A stretch of DNA of 37,804 bases from Mangrovactinospora gilvigrisea (GCF_001879105.1 NZ_MLCF01000115.1:1-37804), one strand, 5' to 3'; counted from the first letter of the stretch, positions 9,770 to 17,793 are shown. Made by a program: numbers and translations. The notes: generated by a model from the letters alone, not told the origin.

Positions 9770-11275
9770 GGCGTTCGGCAGCTGCCCGTCGACGCGCGCC
9801 GACGCCGTCCGCCGGGGCACCCGCGCCGAGGAGGACGGCGCCCGCCCGCGGCCCTGCTGGCGCGGGATGCGGGCGGCCGGGGCCGTCCCCGTCCCGTTGC
9901 CGGGCCCCGCGCCGGAGTCGTGGCCGCGCGGCACGTCGCCGGGCGCTCCGCCGGCGCCCGAGCCCGCCCCGGCCGTCAGCTGGCCGCCCGGGCCCCCGGA
10001 CGGCAGCGACGGGCCGCCGCCGACCGGCCGCGGCTCCGGCAGCGGCGCGTCGACCGGCGGGGCGCCGCCCTGCTCGGCCCGCCGGGCGCGGAAGGTGGCC
10101 CGGTAGGTCGCCGGGGAGACGCCCAGCTGCCGGCGGAAGTGCCCGCGCAGCGCCACCGGCGAGCGGAATCCGCAGCGCTGCGCGACCTCCTCGATGGAGT
10201 GGTCGCCGGTCTCCAGCAGCCGCTGCGCCTGCAGCACCCGCTGGGTGATCAGCCACTGCAGGGGCGCGCTCCCGGTGAGCGTGCGGAACCTCCGGTCGAA
10301 GGTGCGTCGCGACATGTAGGCGCGGTTGGCCAGCGCCTCGACGTCGAACTGCTCGTGCAGATGCTCCAGCGCCCAGGCGACGACCTCCGCGAGGGGGTCG
10401 CCGCCCATCTCCTCCGGTAAAGACCTGTCGAGGAGGGGGGCGCGGCTGTCGGTGCGCCGGGCCGGGAGCACCAGTCGGCGGGCGAGGGCTCCCGCCGCGT
10501 CGGCGCCGTGGTCGGACCGGACGATGTGCAGGCACAGGTCGATGCCGGAGGCGGTGGTGGAGCTGGTCATCACGCCGCCGTCGTCGACGAACGCCTCCCG
10601 GGGGTCGACATGGACGTCCGGGTAGCGCTTGGCGAGGGTGGGCGCGTACATCCAGTGGGTGGTGGCGGCGCGGCCGTCCAGCAGGCCGGCCGCGGCCAGC
10701 ACGAAGGCACCGGTGCACAGGCCGACGATGCGGGCGCCCTCGGCGTGCGCCTGGCGCAGCGCCTCGAGGATCTCGGCGGGCGGCGGGGAGCTGATGGAGC
10801 GCCAGGAGGGGACGACCACCGTGCCCGCGCGCGCGAGCGCCTCCATACCGTGCGGGGCGGTCAGCATCAGCCCGCCGGTGGTGCGCAGCGGCCCCTTCTC
10901 CCCGGCGCAGACCAGCAGCCGGTAGCGGGGGACGCCGGCCTCCTGCCGGTCGACGCCGAAGACGGACAGCGGGATCGAGCTCTCCAGGATCGGACCGCCG
11001 CCGAAGAGCAGGACGGCGACGTTCTCGCGGCGGCGGCGTCCGGCGAGCGCGCGCACCGCGCCCGCGCGTCCCGCGGTCGGGCCGGCCGGGGCGCCCTGGG
11101 ACGGGGAGCCGGCGGCGGCGGCCTCCCCTCTGCCGGGCGGCGGTGCGGGCGGGCTCGGCGGGGTCGGGGCGCCCGTCGCGGGCATGGCTACGCCCGCGCC
11201 CGGACCTCCTCCCGCCGCGGCGATCACACCCGCGGCCGCGGTCGCCGCGGTACCGCTCGTGCTGTCCCTACCCAT
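9758..11275 (-). CDS. adpA: AraC-family developmental regulator AdpA (TTA codon present)
   Basis: AdpA is the pleiotropic activator of Streptomyces morphological differentiation and secondary metabolism. The product has a DJ-1/PfpI-like N-terminal domain (NVAVLLFGGGPILESSIPLSVFG to ARRLVLPARR, with GLCTGAFVLAAAGLLDG) and a C-terminal AraC double helix-turn-helix (LANRAYMSRRTFDRRFRTL and EEVAQRCGFRSPVALRGHFRR). Leu286 in the linker is encoded by TTA (10420-10418), so translation should need the bldA tRNA. The start at 11275 follows a GGGGGCAGGG run and gives MGRDST. At 505 residues it is about 100 longer than typical AdpA. The surplus is an Ala/Gly/Pro-rich N-terminal tail of about 85 residues and a long low-complexity C-terminal tail. 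Confidence 0.96.
   Translation of the reverse strand: MGRDSTSGTAATAAAGVIAAAGGGPGAGVAMPATGAPTPPSPPAPPPGRGEAAAAGSPSQGAPAGPTAGRAGAVRALAGRRRRENVAVLLFGGGPILESSIPLSVFGVDRQEAGVPRYRLLVCAGEKGPLRTTGGLMLTAPHGMEALARAGTVVVPSWRSISSPPPAEILEALRQAHAEGARIVGLCTGAFVLAAAGLLDGRAATTHWMYAPTLAKRYPDVHVDPREAFVDDGGVMTSSTTASGIDLCLHIVRSDHGADAAGALARRLVLPARRTDSRAPLLDRSLPEEMGGDPLAEVVAWALEHLHEQFDVEALANRAYMSRRTFDRRFRTLTGSAPLQWLITQRVLQAQRLLETGDHSIEEVAQRCGFRSPVALRGHFRRQLGVSPATYRATFRARRAEQGGAPPVDAPLPEPRPVGGGPSLPSGGPGGQLTAGAGSGAGGAPGDVPRGHDSGAGPGNGTGTAPAARIPRQQGRGRAPSSSARVPRRTASARVDGQLPNARPR
10418..10420 (-). other. TTA leucine codon in adpA (bldA-dependent)
   Basis: The codon is in frame (codon 286, in DRSLPEE). TTA is the rarest codon in Streptomyces and is read only by the bldA tRNA, so it is a translational checkpoint. 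Its place between the two AdpA domains matches the conserved position known for this gene. Confidence 0.93.
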
Positions 11276-11520
11276 GGAGCCCTGCCCCCTCGATCGCAAA
11301 GTCGATCGCACCCCGGACCGCTGTGCGGTCCCCGGGCCCGTCCGCCGGCCCTGCACCGGCAACGGCCCACTGACGCAAGCTCAAATCCTTCTCTCCCTCA
11401 GGCCTGTTGAGCCATGTTCACCACCCGACGCTATGTCGACATGACCACTTCCACGTGCTTCATACGATCACGCAGACTCTCACCCGTCGAGTGTTCGTGG
11501 GAAGTACCCGCAGCGATGGG
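11276..11520 (-). promoter_or_regulatory. adpA leader and upstream region
   Basis: On the minus strand the region upstream of adpA holds a long leader. Near the start two CGATCG blocks (11291-11296 and 11303-11308) can pair, and GGACCG/CGGTCC (11315-11331) forms a second hairpin. adpA mRNAs are known to have long structured leaders cleaved by RNase III, and these hairpins are candidates. Further upstream the AT-richer segment around 11450-11475 (GATCGTATGAAG on the minus strand) may hold the promoter. No exact start can be fixed. Confidence 0.45.
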
Positions 11521-12209
11521 ATTCAGCCCACGGCCGTCCCGCGCGCGAGGGCGCGCGCGGGCTCACGGTCCCGGCGCCATGGGATCCCGCTGCTGTCCCA
11601 ACGCAACGACAGTACAAGGAAGTTGACGCGAGATTGACCGAAACTCGGCGGTCCGTCAGCTCCTCGGACGGGTGTTTACTCGCGCGGGTGTCCGAATCAT
11701 GCGGTCGGGTGTGCGGGGCAGGACATTGTGGGGCGCTCCGACCCGGCGTCAAGCGCCCCCGCGCACGCCGCCGGAATCCCGGGGCAAGACCCATGCAGAG
11801 GGGGCCAAACGGGCTGATGCACGCCGGGGCGCACAGGCGCACAACGGCGCACAGCGGGGCCGGTCGCCACCGTCGGCTCCCGGTCTCCGTCCGCATCTCC
11901 GGGGGCATATGACGACGGCCGGGGCCCGCGGTGCCGCCGACTGGCCGGATCGCCGCGCCGCGGGGAGGGGGCGGAGCGCGCCCTTCCGCGCCCCCCGGCG
12001 CGCCGACCGTTGCGCTTCCGCCGGACCTCCGGCATAGTCCTGGCACCCGCTCCGCGGCGGCGGCGCGCGGTCGCCACAACGTGCCTGGGCCACGGTGCTT
12101 TGGCGCCGTAACCTTGGGCATGAGAGGGGTAATCCCCTCCCGGCCCACCTGGGAGATCCGCCTCGACCCGCAGGACAGTCCGCATCCCTCTGCCGAAACT
12201 TTGATCGAC
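11521..12209. other. Non-coding stretch upstream of adpA and the stress protein gene
   Basis: About 690 bp without a convincing gene. Several open frames exist but have poor codon position bias, no ribosome binding sites and arginine/proline-rich nonsense products. Developmental regulator genes in Streptomyces often have such long upstream regions, so it probably holds binding sites for adpA control. I could not assign specific operators. Confidence 0.5.
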
Positions 12210-12791
12210 ATGGCCGGTCACGAGCTCTCCGAACCCTCCGAAGGCAAGCGCCCTCCGCGCCCCTCCCCCGCGCGCGAGCCCGCCGCGCCGCTCGAACCCC
12301 TGCCCCTCGAACCCCTGCCCCTCGAACCCCTGCCCGCCGCCGAACCGACCTCCCGCCACGAGGTCGACCCGGCCTTCCGCCACGGCGTGGTGGTCGGCTT
12401 CGACGGCTCGGTCTCCAGCGAGCGCGCCCTCGCCTACGCCGTCGGGATGGCCCGACGCACCGGATCGGCCCTGGTCATCGTGCACGTCGCCAATCGGCTC
12501 CCGGCCACCGTGTGGGCCGGCTGCGAGCCGCCGGTCTTCGTGGACGTGCCCGACCACCGCACCGAGATCCTCGGCCTCGAACTGGCCTGCGCCGACTACC
12601 TCGACGAGATCCCCTGGATCCTGATCGAGCGCGGCGGTGACATCTGCCACGAGCTGGAGGAGGTCGGCCGCGAGTACGAGGCGGACGCCATCGTGGTCGG
12701 AGGCACCCACGGCTTCCTCGGCAAGCTCTTCGGCTCGGTCTCGGGGCGGCTCGCGCGGCGGGCCAACCGTCCCGTGGTGGTGATCCCCTGA
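12210..12791 (+). CDS. Universal stress protein family protein
   Basis: The 193-residue product has one UspA domain (about residues 50-193) after a variable N-terminal tail. It begins GVVVGFDGSVSSERALAYAVGMA, has ALVIVHVANRLP, and ends with the ATP-binding loop pattern VVGGTHGFLGKLFGSVSGRLARRANRPVVVIP, close to G-x2-G-x9-G-S. It probably binds ATP and acts in stress response; the precise role is unknown. The tail contains a threefold PLEPL repeat encoded by perfect 15-bp copies. ATG 12210 (MAGHEL) is chosen as the likely start; an in-frame ATG at 12121 would add 30 residues with no conserved look. Neither start has a strong ribosome binding site. Confidence 0.85.
   Translation: MAGHELSEPSEGKRPPRPSPAREPAAPLEPLPLEPLPLEPLPAAEPTSRHEVDPAFRHGVVVGFDGSVSSERALAYAVGMARRTGSALVIVHVANRLPATVWAGCEPPVFVDVPDHRTEILGLELACADYLDEIPWILIERGGDICHELEEVGREYEADAIVVGGTHGFLGKLFGSVSGRLARRANRPVVVIP
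12291..12335 (+). repeat. Three perfect 15-bp tandem repeats inside the usp gene
   Basis: The unit CTCGAACCCCTGCCC occurs three times in a row, encoding Leu-Glu-Pro-Leu-Pro each time. Length changes by whole units keep the frame, so copy number may vary between strains. Confidence 0.9.
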
Positions 12792-12815
12792 CCGCGGCGG
12801 CGGGACGGACCGAAA

Positions 12816-12835
12816 AGGGGTGCACGAGCACCCCT
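12816..12835 (+). terminator. Terminator after the usp gene
   Basis: AGGGGTGC and GCACCCCT form a perfect 8-bp stem around ACGA, 24 bp after the stop codon. It separates the stress protein gene from the tRNA-His promoter. Confidence 0.75.
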
Positions 12836-12845
12836 CCCGACCTTG

Positions 12846-12851
12846 TATAGT
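12846..12851 (+). promoter_or_regulatory. Probable -10 box of tRNA-His
   Basis: TATAGT lies 36 nt before the mature tRNA 5' end, right for a short processed leader. No good -35 box is seen because the usp terminator hairpin occupies that position. Confidence 0.5.
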
Positions 12852-12887
12852 TCTTCATGGCCGAAGCACTCCGGTGCGCGGGCCGTG

Positions 12888-12963
12888 GTGGGTGTAGCTC
12901 AGCTGGTAGAGCACCTGGTTGTGGTCCAGGATGTCGCGGGTTCAAGTCCCGTCACTCACCCCA
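12888..12963 (+). tRNA. tRNA-His (GTG anticodon)
   Basis: The cloverleaf is complete. The acceptor GTGGGTG pairs with CACTCAC (one G-U), the D arm is AGCTCAGCTGGTAGAGC, the anticodon loop is TTGTGGT with stem CCTGG/CCAGG, and the T arm is CGGGTTCAAGTCCCG. CCA is encoded. C73 with G at position -1 (12887) is the hallmark of bacterial tRNA-His. The gene is intact although its 3' half serves as the attachment site of the downstream element. Confidence 0.97.
12913..12963 (+). repeat. attL: 51-bp direct repeat within tRNA-His
   Basis: Bases 12913-12963 (anticodon arm to CCA) recur without a mismatch at 24420-24470. This is the core repeat expected when a tyrosine-recombinase element inserts in a tRNA 3' end and rebuilds the gene. 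Confidence 0.93.
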
Positions 12964-12967
12964 GGTG

Positions 12968-13004
12968 AAAGGCCCTTCGCGAGGATTCGCGCAGGGCCTT
13001 TTGT
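12968..13004 (+). terminator. Element-borne terminator after tRNA-His
   Basis: AAAGGCCCT (12968-12976) pairs with AGGGCCTTT (12993-13001), with inner CGCG/CGCG pairing, followed by a T-rich tail. It starts 5 bp after the CCA end, so it ends the tRNA transcript although it belongs to the inserted element. Confidence 0.85.
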
Positions 13005-13206
13005 CCGTTCCGCCTCTTCCTTGGGAGAAATCCGGGAGAAGATCTTGGCGAACGGCCCCCACCGCTGAAGCCGGCCGGCGCCGTGGCGCGGTCGATGCCG
13101 GTCTGCCGGGACGCCGCGTTCGGGGCCGCAGATGCGCTGGCGGCCTCCCCGGATTGCTGGCAGGCTGCCAGGCCTCGGATGCATCTGATACGGGGGCGGC
13201 AAAACG

Positions 13207-14616
13207 GTGCGAGGGCGGATACTCGGGGGCCGGTACGCGCTGGAGCGGCAGATCGGCGAAGGCGGCATGGGCGAGGTCTGGGAGGCCCGCGACGACACGC
13301 TGGGGCGGCCGGTGGCGGTCAAGGTGATCACCCTGCTCTCTGGGAGCGGAAGTCGCGGCGACGAGGCCCGCGCCCGCTTCCTGCGCGAGGCCCGGATCAC
13401 CGCCGCGCTGCAGCACCCCAACATCGTGACCGTGCACGACCTCGGAGAGGTCGGTGCGGCAGCCGGCGGAGCACCGTTCCTGGTCATGGAACTGCTGCGC
13501 GGCGAGTCCCTGCAGACCGTGACGGCCCGCGGCCCGGTACCGCTGCCGCAGGCGGCCCGGTGGGGCGCGCAGATCTGCGACGCGCTGGCCGAGGCGCACG
13601 CCGCCGGCATCCTGCACCGTGACATCAAGCCCTCGAACATCCAGGTCGCGTCCTCGGGAACGGTGAAGGTCCTCGACTTCGGCATCGCGAGGGCTGCCGA
13701 TCCCTACGCGACCGCGCACCGACTCACCCAGACCGGATTCATCGTCGGCACGCCCCCGTACATGGCCCCGGAGCAAGCGCGCGGCCACCCGGAACCGCGC
13801 AGCGACCTTTACGCACTCGGCTGCCTGCTCTTCGAACTGATCACGGGCCGGCTCCCCTTCCAGTCCCCCGACACCATGGGCTACATCACCGCCCACCTCA
13901 CCCAGGAGCCGCCCGCTCCCAGCTCAGTGCGCGGCGGCATCCCCGCGGCCTGGGACGAACTCGTGCTGAAGCTGCTGCGGAAGGACCCCGCACGGCGCTA
14001 TGCCGACGCGCCCGCCCTCGCCCGCGCACTGCGGCGGCTGGAGTCCGCTCCCCTACCCGCCCGGACCGAGGCGCGGCGCGCGGAGGCCCTCACGGACCTC
14101 GCGACCGCACTGCGCCGGCTCGAACACCGGCGCGCAGCGACGCGGGCTGCCGCGAAGCAGACGGTCACCCGCCCCCCGGCCGCGGCCGGGCAGCCCTCGG
14201 CCGCCCCGCCGAAGCGGTGGACCCCCAGCATGATGAAGCGCACGGCGGTGCTCGTCCTCATCCTGGCGGCCATCGGCGGGTGGGTGCTGCTGCGCGGCAG
14301 CCCGAACGCCAAGGCGAAGTCCGCCTGCAGCCAGGCGTTTCAGGCTATCCAGGCCTTCGACCAGGAGTACCGCACCAGCCCCGGCTCCCTGGCCGTCGAG
14401 ACGGAGCTGCAGGCCCCGGGGGCCACGCTGGGCGATCGACTCGCGGCGATGGCCGCCGCGCTGCCCACCTCGCCGACGGATACCCAGAACGTGACGATCA
14501 CGCTCGGCAACCTCTCCCATACCTATCAGTCGTACGTAGGTGGCAGAGGCACCCGCGGCGACTACTACAACTCGTTCGTGAGCGCCTGCAAGGCCGTGGG
14601 CAGCTCTCCGTCGTGA
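13207..14616 (+). CDS. Membrane Ser/Thr protein kinase (PknB type)
   Basis: The 469-residue product has an N-terminal Hanks-type kinase domain (about 1-275). Visible are the glycine loop IGEGGMGEV, VAVKVI (ATP lysine), LHRDIKPSNI (catalytic loop), VLDFGIA (Mg-binding DFG), and GTPPYMAPEQARG (activation segment end). A juxtamembrane stretch with Ala/Pro and many Arg follows. One membrane helix is near 340-357 (TAVLVLILAAIGGWVLLR), then an extracellular domain of about 110 residues with two cysteines and no PASTA repeat. It would phosphorylate Ser/Thr proteins in response to an outside signal; partners are unknown. It lies between attL and the integrase remnant, so it is likely element cargo. 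The GTG start follows a GGGGGCGG run. Confidence 0.9.
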   Translation: MRGRILGGRYALERQIGEGGMGEVWEARDDTLGRPVAVKVITLLSGSGSRGDEARARFLREARITAALQHPNIVTVHDLGEVGAAAGGAPFLVMELLRGESLQTVTARGPVPLPQAARWGAQICDALAEAHAAGILHRDIKPSNIQVASSGTVKVLDFGIARAADPYATAHRLTQTGFIVGTPPYMAPEQARGHPEPRSDLYALGCLLFELITGRLPFQSPDTMGYITAHLTQEPPAPSSVRGGIPAAWDELVLKLLRKDPARRYADAPALARALRRLESAPLPARTEARRAEALTDLATALRRLEHRRAATRAAAKQTVTRPPAAAGQPSAAPPKRWTPSMMKRTAVLVLILAAIGGWVLLRGSPNAKAKSACSQAFQAIQAFDQEYRTSPGSLAVETELQAPGATLGDRLAAMAAALPTSPTDTQNVTITLGNLSHTYQSYVGGRGTRGDYYNSFVSACKAVGSSPS

Positions 14617-14666
14617 CTCCTGCCTCCCCAGGGGACGGCACCGGGCCGGAGCAGGTGCCGCCGGCC

Positions 14667-15650
14667 TCAGTCCCGGAGGAGCCGGTCGAGAGTCCGGACG
14701 GGAGAGGACGCGCTGAGCGCCTTCCGGGCGCGCAGCGACTCCGTCCACATCCCGGTGATCCCGTCCATGAGCCGCGCCCGCATGGCCGGGGTCACATGGG
14801 CGTAGCGGGCCGAGACCGAGCCGTCGCTGTGCCCCATGCGCTCATCCATGAGCACCTTTTCGGTGCCCAGCTGCTCCATGAGGGAGCGGTGGGTGTGGCG
14901 CAGCCCGTGCGGGGTCAGACCGCGGGCGATCGGCAACCAGGACGCATCCGCCCGCCCGGCCGCCCCCCGGCCGCGAACCGGCACGCCAGGCCATGGCTCG
15001 GCGAGCACCGGCACCGGGTGCGGCTCCATCGACGCGCCCCGGCTCGGGTACCAGCCCGAGACGGCGGGTGTGAAGACCCAGGACGCGAAGCTGCTGCGCC
15101 GCCAGTGCGCCATGGGCCTCCGCTCGGCGGGCCCCCGCCGGTAGCCGAGGTCCGCCTGGGCTCTGCGGATGCGGTCGGCTGTGGCCTCGGCGACCCGCTC
15201 GGGGTGGTTGAGCAGCGTCGAGACGGTGGCGCGGGCAACGCCAGCGCGGCGCGCGACGTCCTCCATCCGCACCGCCCCCTGGTAGCCGGGCTCGCCGCGC
15301 CCGCGAAAGGCGTAGGCGAGCCCGTGGCAGGGGCAGGGGCCGGCAGGGACCGTGGCCAGATGAGCCGTCAGGAGGCCGTCCAGCCACGGCGGGAGGTCGA
15401 TCGCTCGGTAGGAGTCGTCCTTCGGCGGGCAGCGCAGCAACTCCCCGGTGTCCAACTGGTACAGCTGCCACTCCACGCGGACGGCGCCGGGCCGAAGGTA
15501 CTCCCGCTCCAGGCCGACCAGCTCGCCCCAGCGCAGGCCGGTATAGGCGTCCAGGAGGACCAGGACCAACTCATCGTCGCGCCCGGACAGCAGCGCGGCC
15601 CGTTCGGCCGCCAGGAGGGCTCCCAGGGCCGTGGTTATGGCCTTCTCGGG
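14667..15650 (-). pseudogene. Tyrosine recombinase/integrase with LacI-type HTH insert, N-terminus missing
   Basis: The catalytic domain of a phage-type integrase is clear. AYTGLRWGELVGLE carries the first Arg, LTPHGLRHTHRSL the H-x-x-R, LMDERMGHSD the second His box, and SARYAHVTP the tyrosine nucleophile. Between the first Arg and the HxxR lies a LacI-family helix-turn-helix, DVARRAGVARATVSTLLN (about 15130-15266). Similar inserts occur in some Streptomyces integrases. Recognisable integrase sequence stops near 15650, just before AYTGLRW, so the SAM-like core-binding and arm-binding domains (150-200 residues) are gone. The frame stays open further upstream but there it is antisense to other genes. 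Abutting it is a creatininase fragment on the other strand, which points to a deletion junction. Activity is unlikely. Confidence 0.85.
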
Positions 15651-15857
15651 GCCCCCGAGCTGGTGCGGCCCGGCTACGAGGACGCCGACCACGACGGAGG
15701 CGCGCGCCGATTCCTGCTGACGCTCGGGATGCAGGGATTCACCAAGAGCGGGGTGATCGGCTTCGCCTCGAAGGCGACCGCCGAGAAGGGACGCGCCGTG
15801 CTCGACAGCCTCACCGTGGCCTTCCAGAGCCACCTCGCGGCGCTGGACGAGACATGA
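15651..15857 (+). pseudogene. C-terminal fragment of a creatininase-family protein
   Basis: In frame with the stop at 15855-15857 is a 68-residue piece reading APELVRPGYEDADHDGGARR, then TKSGVIGFASKATAEKGRAVLD to the end. The ELVR...SGV-G-...ATAEKGR pattern matches the C-terminus of actinobacterial creatininase-like amidohydrolases. The metal-binding N-terminal part (E/H/D ligands) is absent; instead the sequence switches at about 15650 to the antisense of the integrase. It has no start codon of its own. This supports a deletion or insertion junction inside the element. The family call is from memory of the motif and is moderately sure. Confidence 0.5.
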
Positions 15858-15880
15858 ACTCCGGCCGCCGTGCGCTCCGG

Positions 15881-16615
15881 TTACGCCTCGGGCAGCGGGA
15901 AGTCGTACTCCAGCGCGTACCGGGAGCCGTCCAGGACGGTCTCGCTGGCCTGGACCGCCAGGCCGTTCCGGTCGTAGTCCGTCCTGAGGATGGTGACGAT
16001 CGGAACGGCGCCCTCGATCCGCATGTCCTCCGCTTCGGGACGGAACGGCATGCGTACCCGGATGACCTCGTTTGCCCTGGCCGGGGCGTGGCCGGCCTCG
16101 CGGAGCCGCGCCTCGGCGCCTCCCGGGCCGAAGTCCAACTCCGTGATCGACGCTTCCACGGCGAGGCCCATCGGGATGTACAGCGCGGAACGTCTCGTGG
16201 TGCTGACGCCCGCGTACTGCCGCTGGACGCGTCGGCACACCAACTCGCCCTCCCGGAGGCCCAGGGCGCGGGCGATGTGCTCCGGGGCGGTCACGTTGTC
16301 AGCGACCTCCTCGACGCCCACCATGCCCGCCGACGTCTCGTCGACCGCGGCGATGGCGGGATTCCGCGAGGCGTGGCGCGATACCCGCCGGGCGTCCCGG
16401 ACGAACACCCCGACGCCCCGCCGAGTGAGGGTCAGGCCCTCGTCACGCAGCACGCGAAGCGCCTTGCGCGCGGTCTCGCGCGCCACCGAGTAGCGCTGCA
16501 TGAGCTCGTTCTCGCCGGTAAGCTGCGCGCCGGCGGCCAGCCGACCGTCGATGATGCCCACGCGCAGCTCGTTGGCGATCCGCTCGTACGGCAGCGGCTT
16601 GCTCGGCACAGGCAC
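15881..16615 (-). CDS. GntR-family regulator (HutC subfamily)
   Basis: The 244-residue product has a winged helix at about 5-75 (YERIANELRVGIIDGRLAAGAQL, then NELMQRYSVARETARKALRVLRDEGL and RRGVGVFVRD). A UTRA-type effector domain follows (about 100-240), with RRVQRQYAGVSTTRRSALYIPMGLA and the ending SRYALEYDFPLPEA. Such proteins are usually repressors released by small molecules. In pSAM2-like actinomycete elements a GntR repressor (KorSA) controls excision and transfer, so this may be the element's own regulator; that role is inference. GTG 16615 gives MPVPSKPLPYERI, a usual GntR start. It may still be functional although its likely target genes are missing. Confidence 0.88.
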   Translation of the reverse strand: MPVPSKPLPYERIANELRVGIIDGRLAAGAQLTGENELMQRYSVARETARKALRVLRDEGLTLTRRGVGVFVRDARRVSRHASRNPAIAAVDETSAGMVGVEEVADNVTAPEHIARALGLREGELVCRRVQRQYAGVSTTRRSALYIPMGLAVEASITELDFGPGGAEARLREAGHAPARANEVIRVRMPFRPEAEDMRIEGAVPIVTILRTDYDRNGLAVQASETVLDGSRYALEYDFPLPEA

Positions 16616-16857
16616 CTCGATCCGTCTCGTCCATGGACAACCGACACGTTAGAGCATGGCGGGATTCGCATCCCGCTCTGCCAGCGAGGATGCCACGCTG
16701 AGCTGACGGGGAGCCCAGCTACTTCGATGAACTCCGGCGGCGCCGTACCTGTACCGCCGTGCCCGCGGCGAGCTCTGGAACCGCGTAGTACCTCGTCGAC
16801 GGACACCCCGTCCGACGGGCGCCACGATCGCGTCGACCCCGGGGAGTTGAGTAGTCC

Positions 16858-17793
16858 GTGTCCACGTCATCACGGCCCCGCTGCATTGTCGATCCCGAGT
16901 TGCCCGCCGCAGAGCGGCAGTGCCTGGAGCAGACGCCCCTACACAGGGTGCCGCCGTCTTATCCGAAGCGCCCCGCAAAGCCCGACTGGGCCCCGCCCGG
17001 GCCCGGCAAGCGAATGGTGGACAACGGCGGGGTTCTCTGGTTCGTCGCCGGGGCCGGGCCAGTATCGCGAGCATTCGCCTGGTGGATGTTCAGCTTCGAC
17101 TCAGTCGTCGCGACGGTTCTGGGCGCCGTGGCGTGCCTGGTGGCCGCCGGCGCGGGGCTGTCCCTGATCGGCCTCCTCGCGGACGTCACTCACGGCACCG
17201 TCTCGGTGAACGACATCGACCGGGAGCACTACCGCGCCTGGAAGCTAGCCCTGGCCTCCCGGGTCCGCTACATCGACCCCCGCACCCTGCCCGACAAGGA
17301 CCGCGGCCTCGTCGAGCGCGCCCAGAACAGCGTGGACACGGTGCTGCACTCCGAGGCCCACAGGACCAGAGCCATCGACCGGATCCGGAACCAGGTCGAG
17401 CTCCCGGATCAGCTCTGGCGCATCGCCAAGGACCTAGTCGACCTCCAGCCCCATCAGCAGGACCTCGACAACGCCCGCGTCGCCGTCACGAGCAACGACG
17501 GCCGCGCGGCACTCGGCCGCCGCCGCGAACAACTGGCCACCGCCCACAAGGCCATCGAGGAGCGCGTAGCCAAACTCGACCGCTACGCCGCCCGCGTCAT
17601 CGAGGTCGACCGCCGGCTCGCCGAAGTCCGGGCACTGGAGCAGCTTGGCACCGAGGGCGGCGCCCAGGACGTCGTCGCCCGCATCACCGCCACCGACGCC
17701 GACGCGAAGTACCTCGACACCCTCGACACGGACGCCGTCCAAGCCCTGAAGGCGAGCGTCGAGGCGGCCCGAGAGGCGGCGATGTGGATATGA
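16858..17793 (+). CDS. Predicted membrane protein with long coiled-coil tail
   Basis: I do not recognise this 311-residue protein. A polar, proline-rich N-terminus (about 1-52) is followed by one or two hydrophobic segments (GGVLWFVAGAG near 57 and VVATVLGAVACLVAAGAGLSLIGLLA near 82-107). The rest is a charged helical region with coiled-coil character (about 160-310), including RRREQLATAHKAIEERVAKLDRYAARVIEVDRRL. The topology suggests a membrane-anchored cytoplasmic coiled coil. A GGGGAG sequence lies about 11 nt upstream of the GTG. The stop overlaps the start of the HAD hydrolase gene (ATGA), so the two are co-translated, but no functional link is known. Similar proteins occur on actinomycete mobile elements. 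Confidence 0.7.
   Translation: MSTSSRPRCIVDPELPAAERQCLEQTPLHRVPPSYPKRPAKPDWAPPGPGKRMVDNGGVLWFVAGAGPVSRAFAWWMFSFDSVVATVLGAVACLVAAGAGLSLIGLLADVTHGTVSVNDIDREHYRAWKLALASRVRYIDPRTLPDKDRGLVERAQNSVDTVLHSEAHRTRAIDRIRNQVELPDQLWRIAKDLVDLQPHQQDLDNARVAVTSNDGRAALGRRREQLATAHKAIEERVAKLDRYAARVIEVDRRLAEVRALEQLGTEGGAQDVVARITATDADAKYLDTLDTDAVQALKASVEAAREAAMWI

Noticed and set aside
11634..12080. Several open frames between adpA and the usp gene
   Set aside because: No ribosome binding sites, overlapping frames on both strands, and Arg/Pro-rich products.
14217..15650. Plus-strand open frame opposite the integrase
   Set aside because: Only its last 68 codons (15651-15857) look like real protein; the rest is the antisense of catalytic integrase sequence.
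15651..16238. Extension of the integrase frame upstream to give a 523-residue protein
   Set aside because: The added residues are antisense to the creatininase fragment and the GntR gene and show no integrase domain features.
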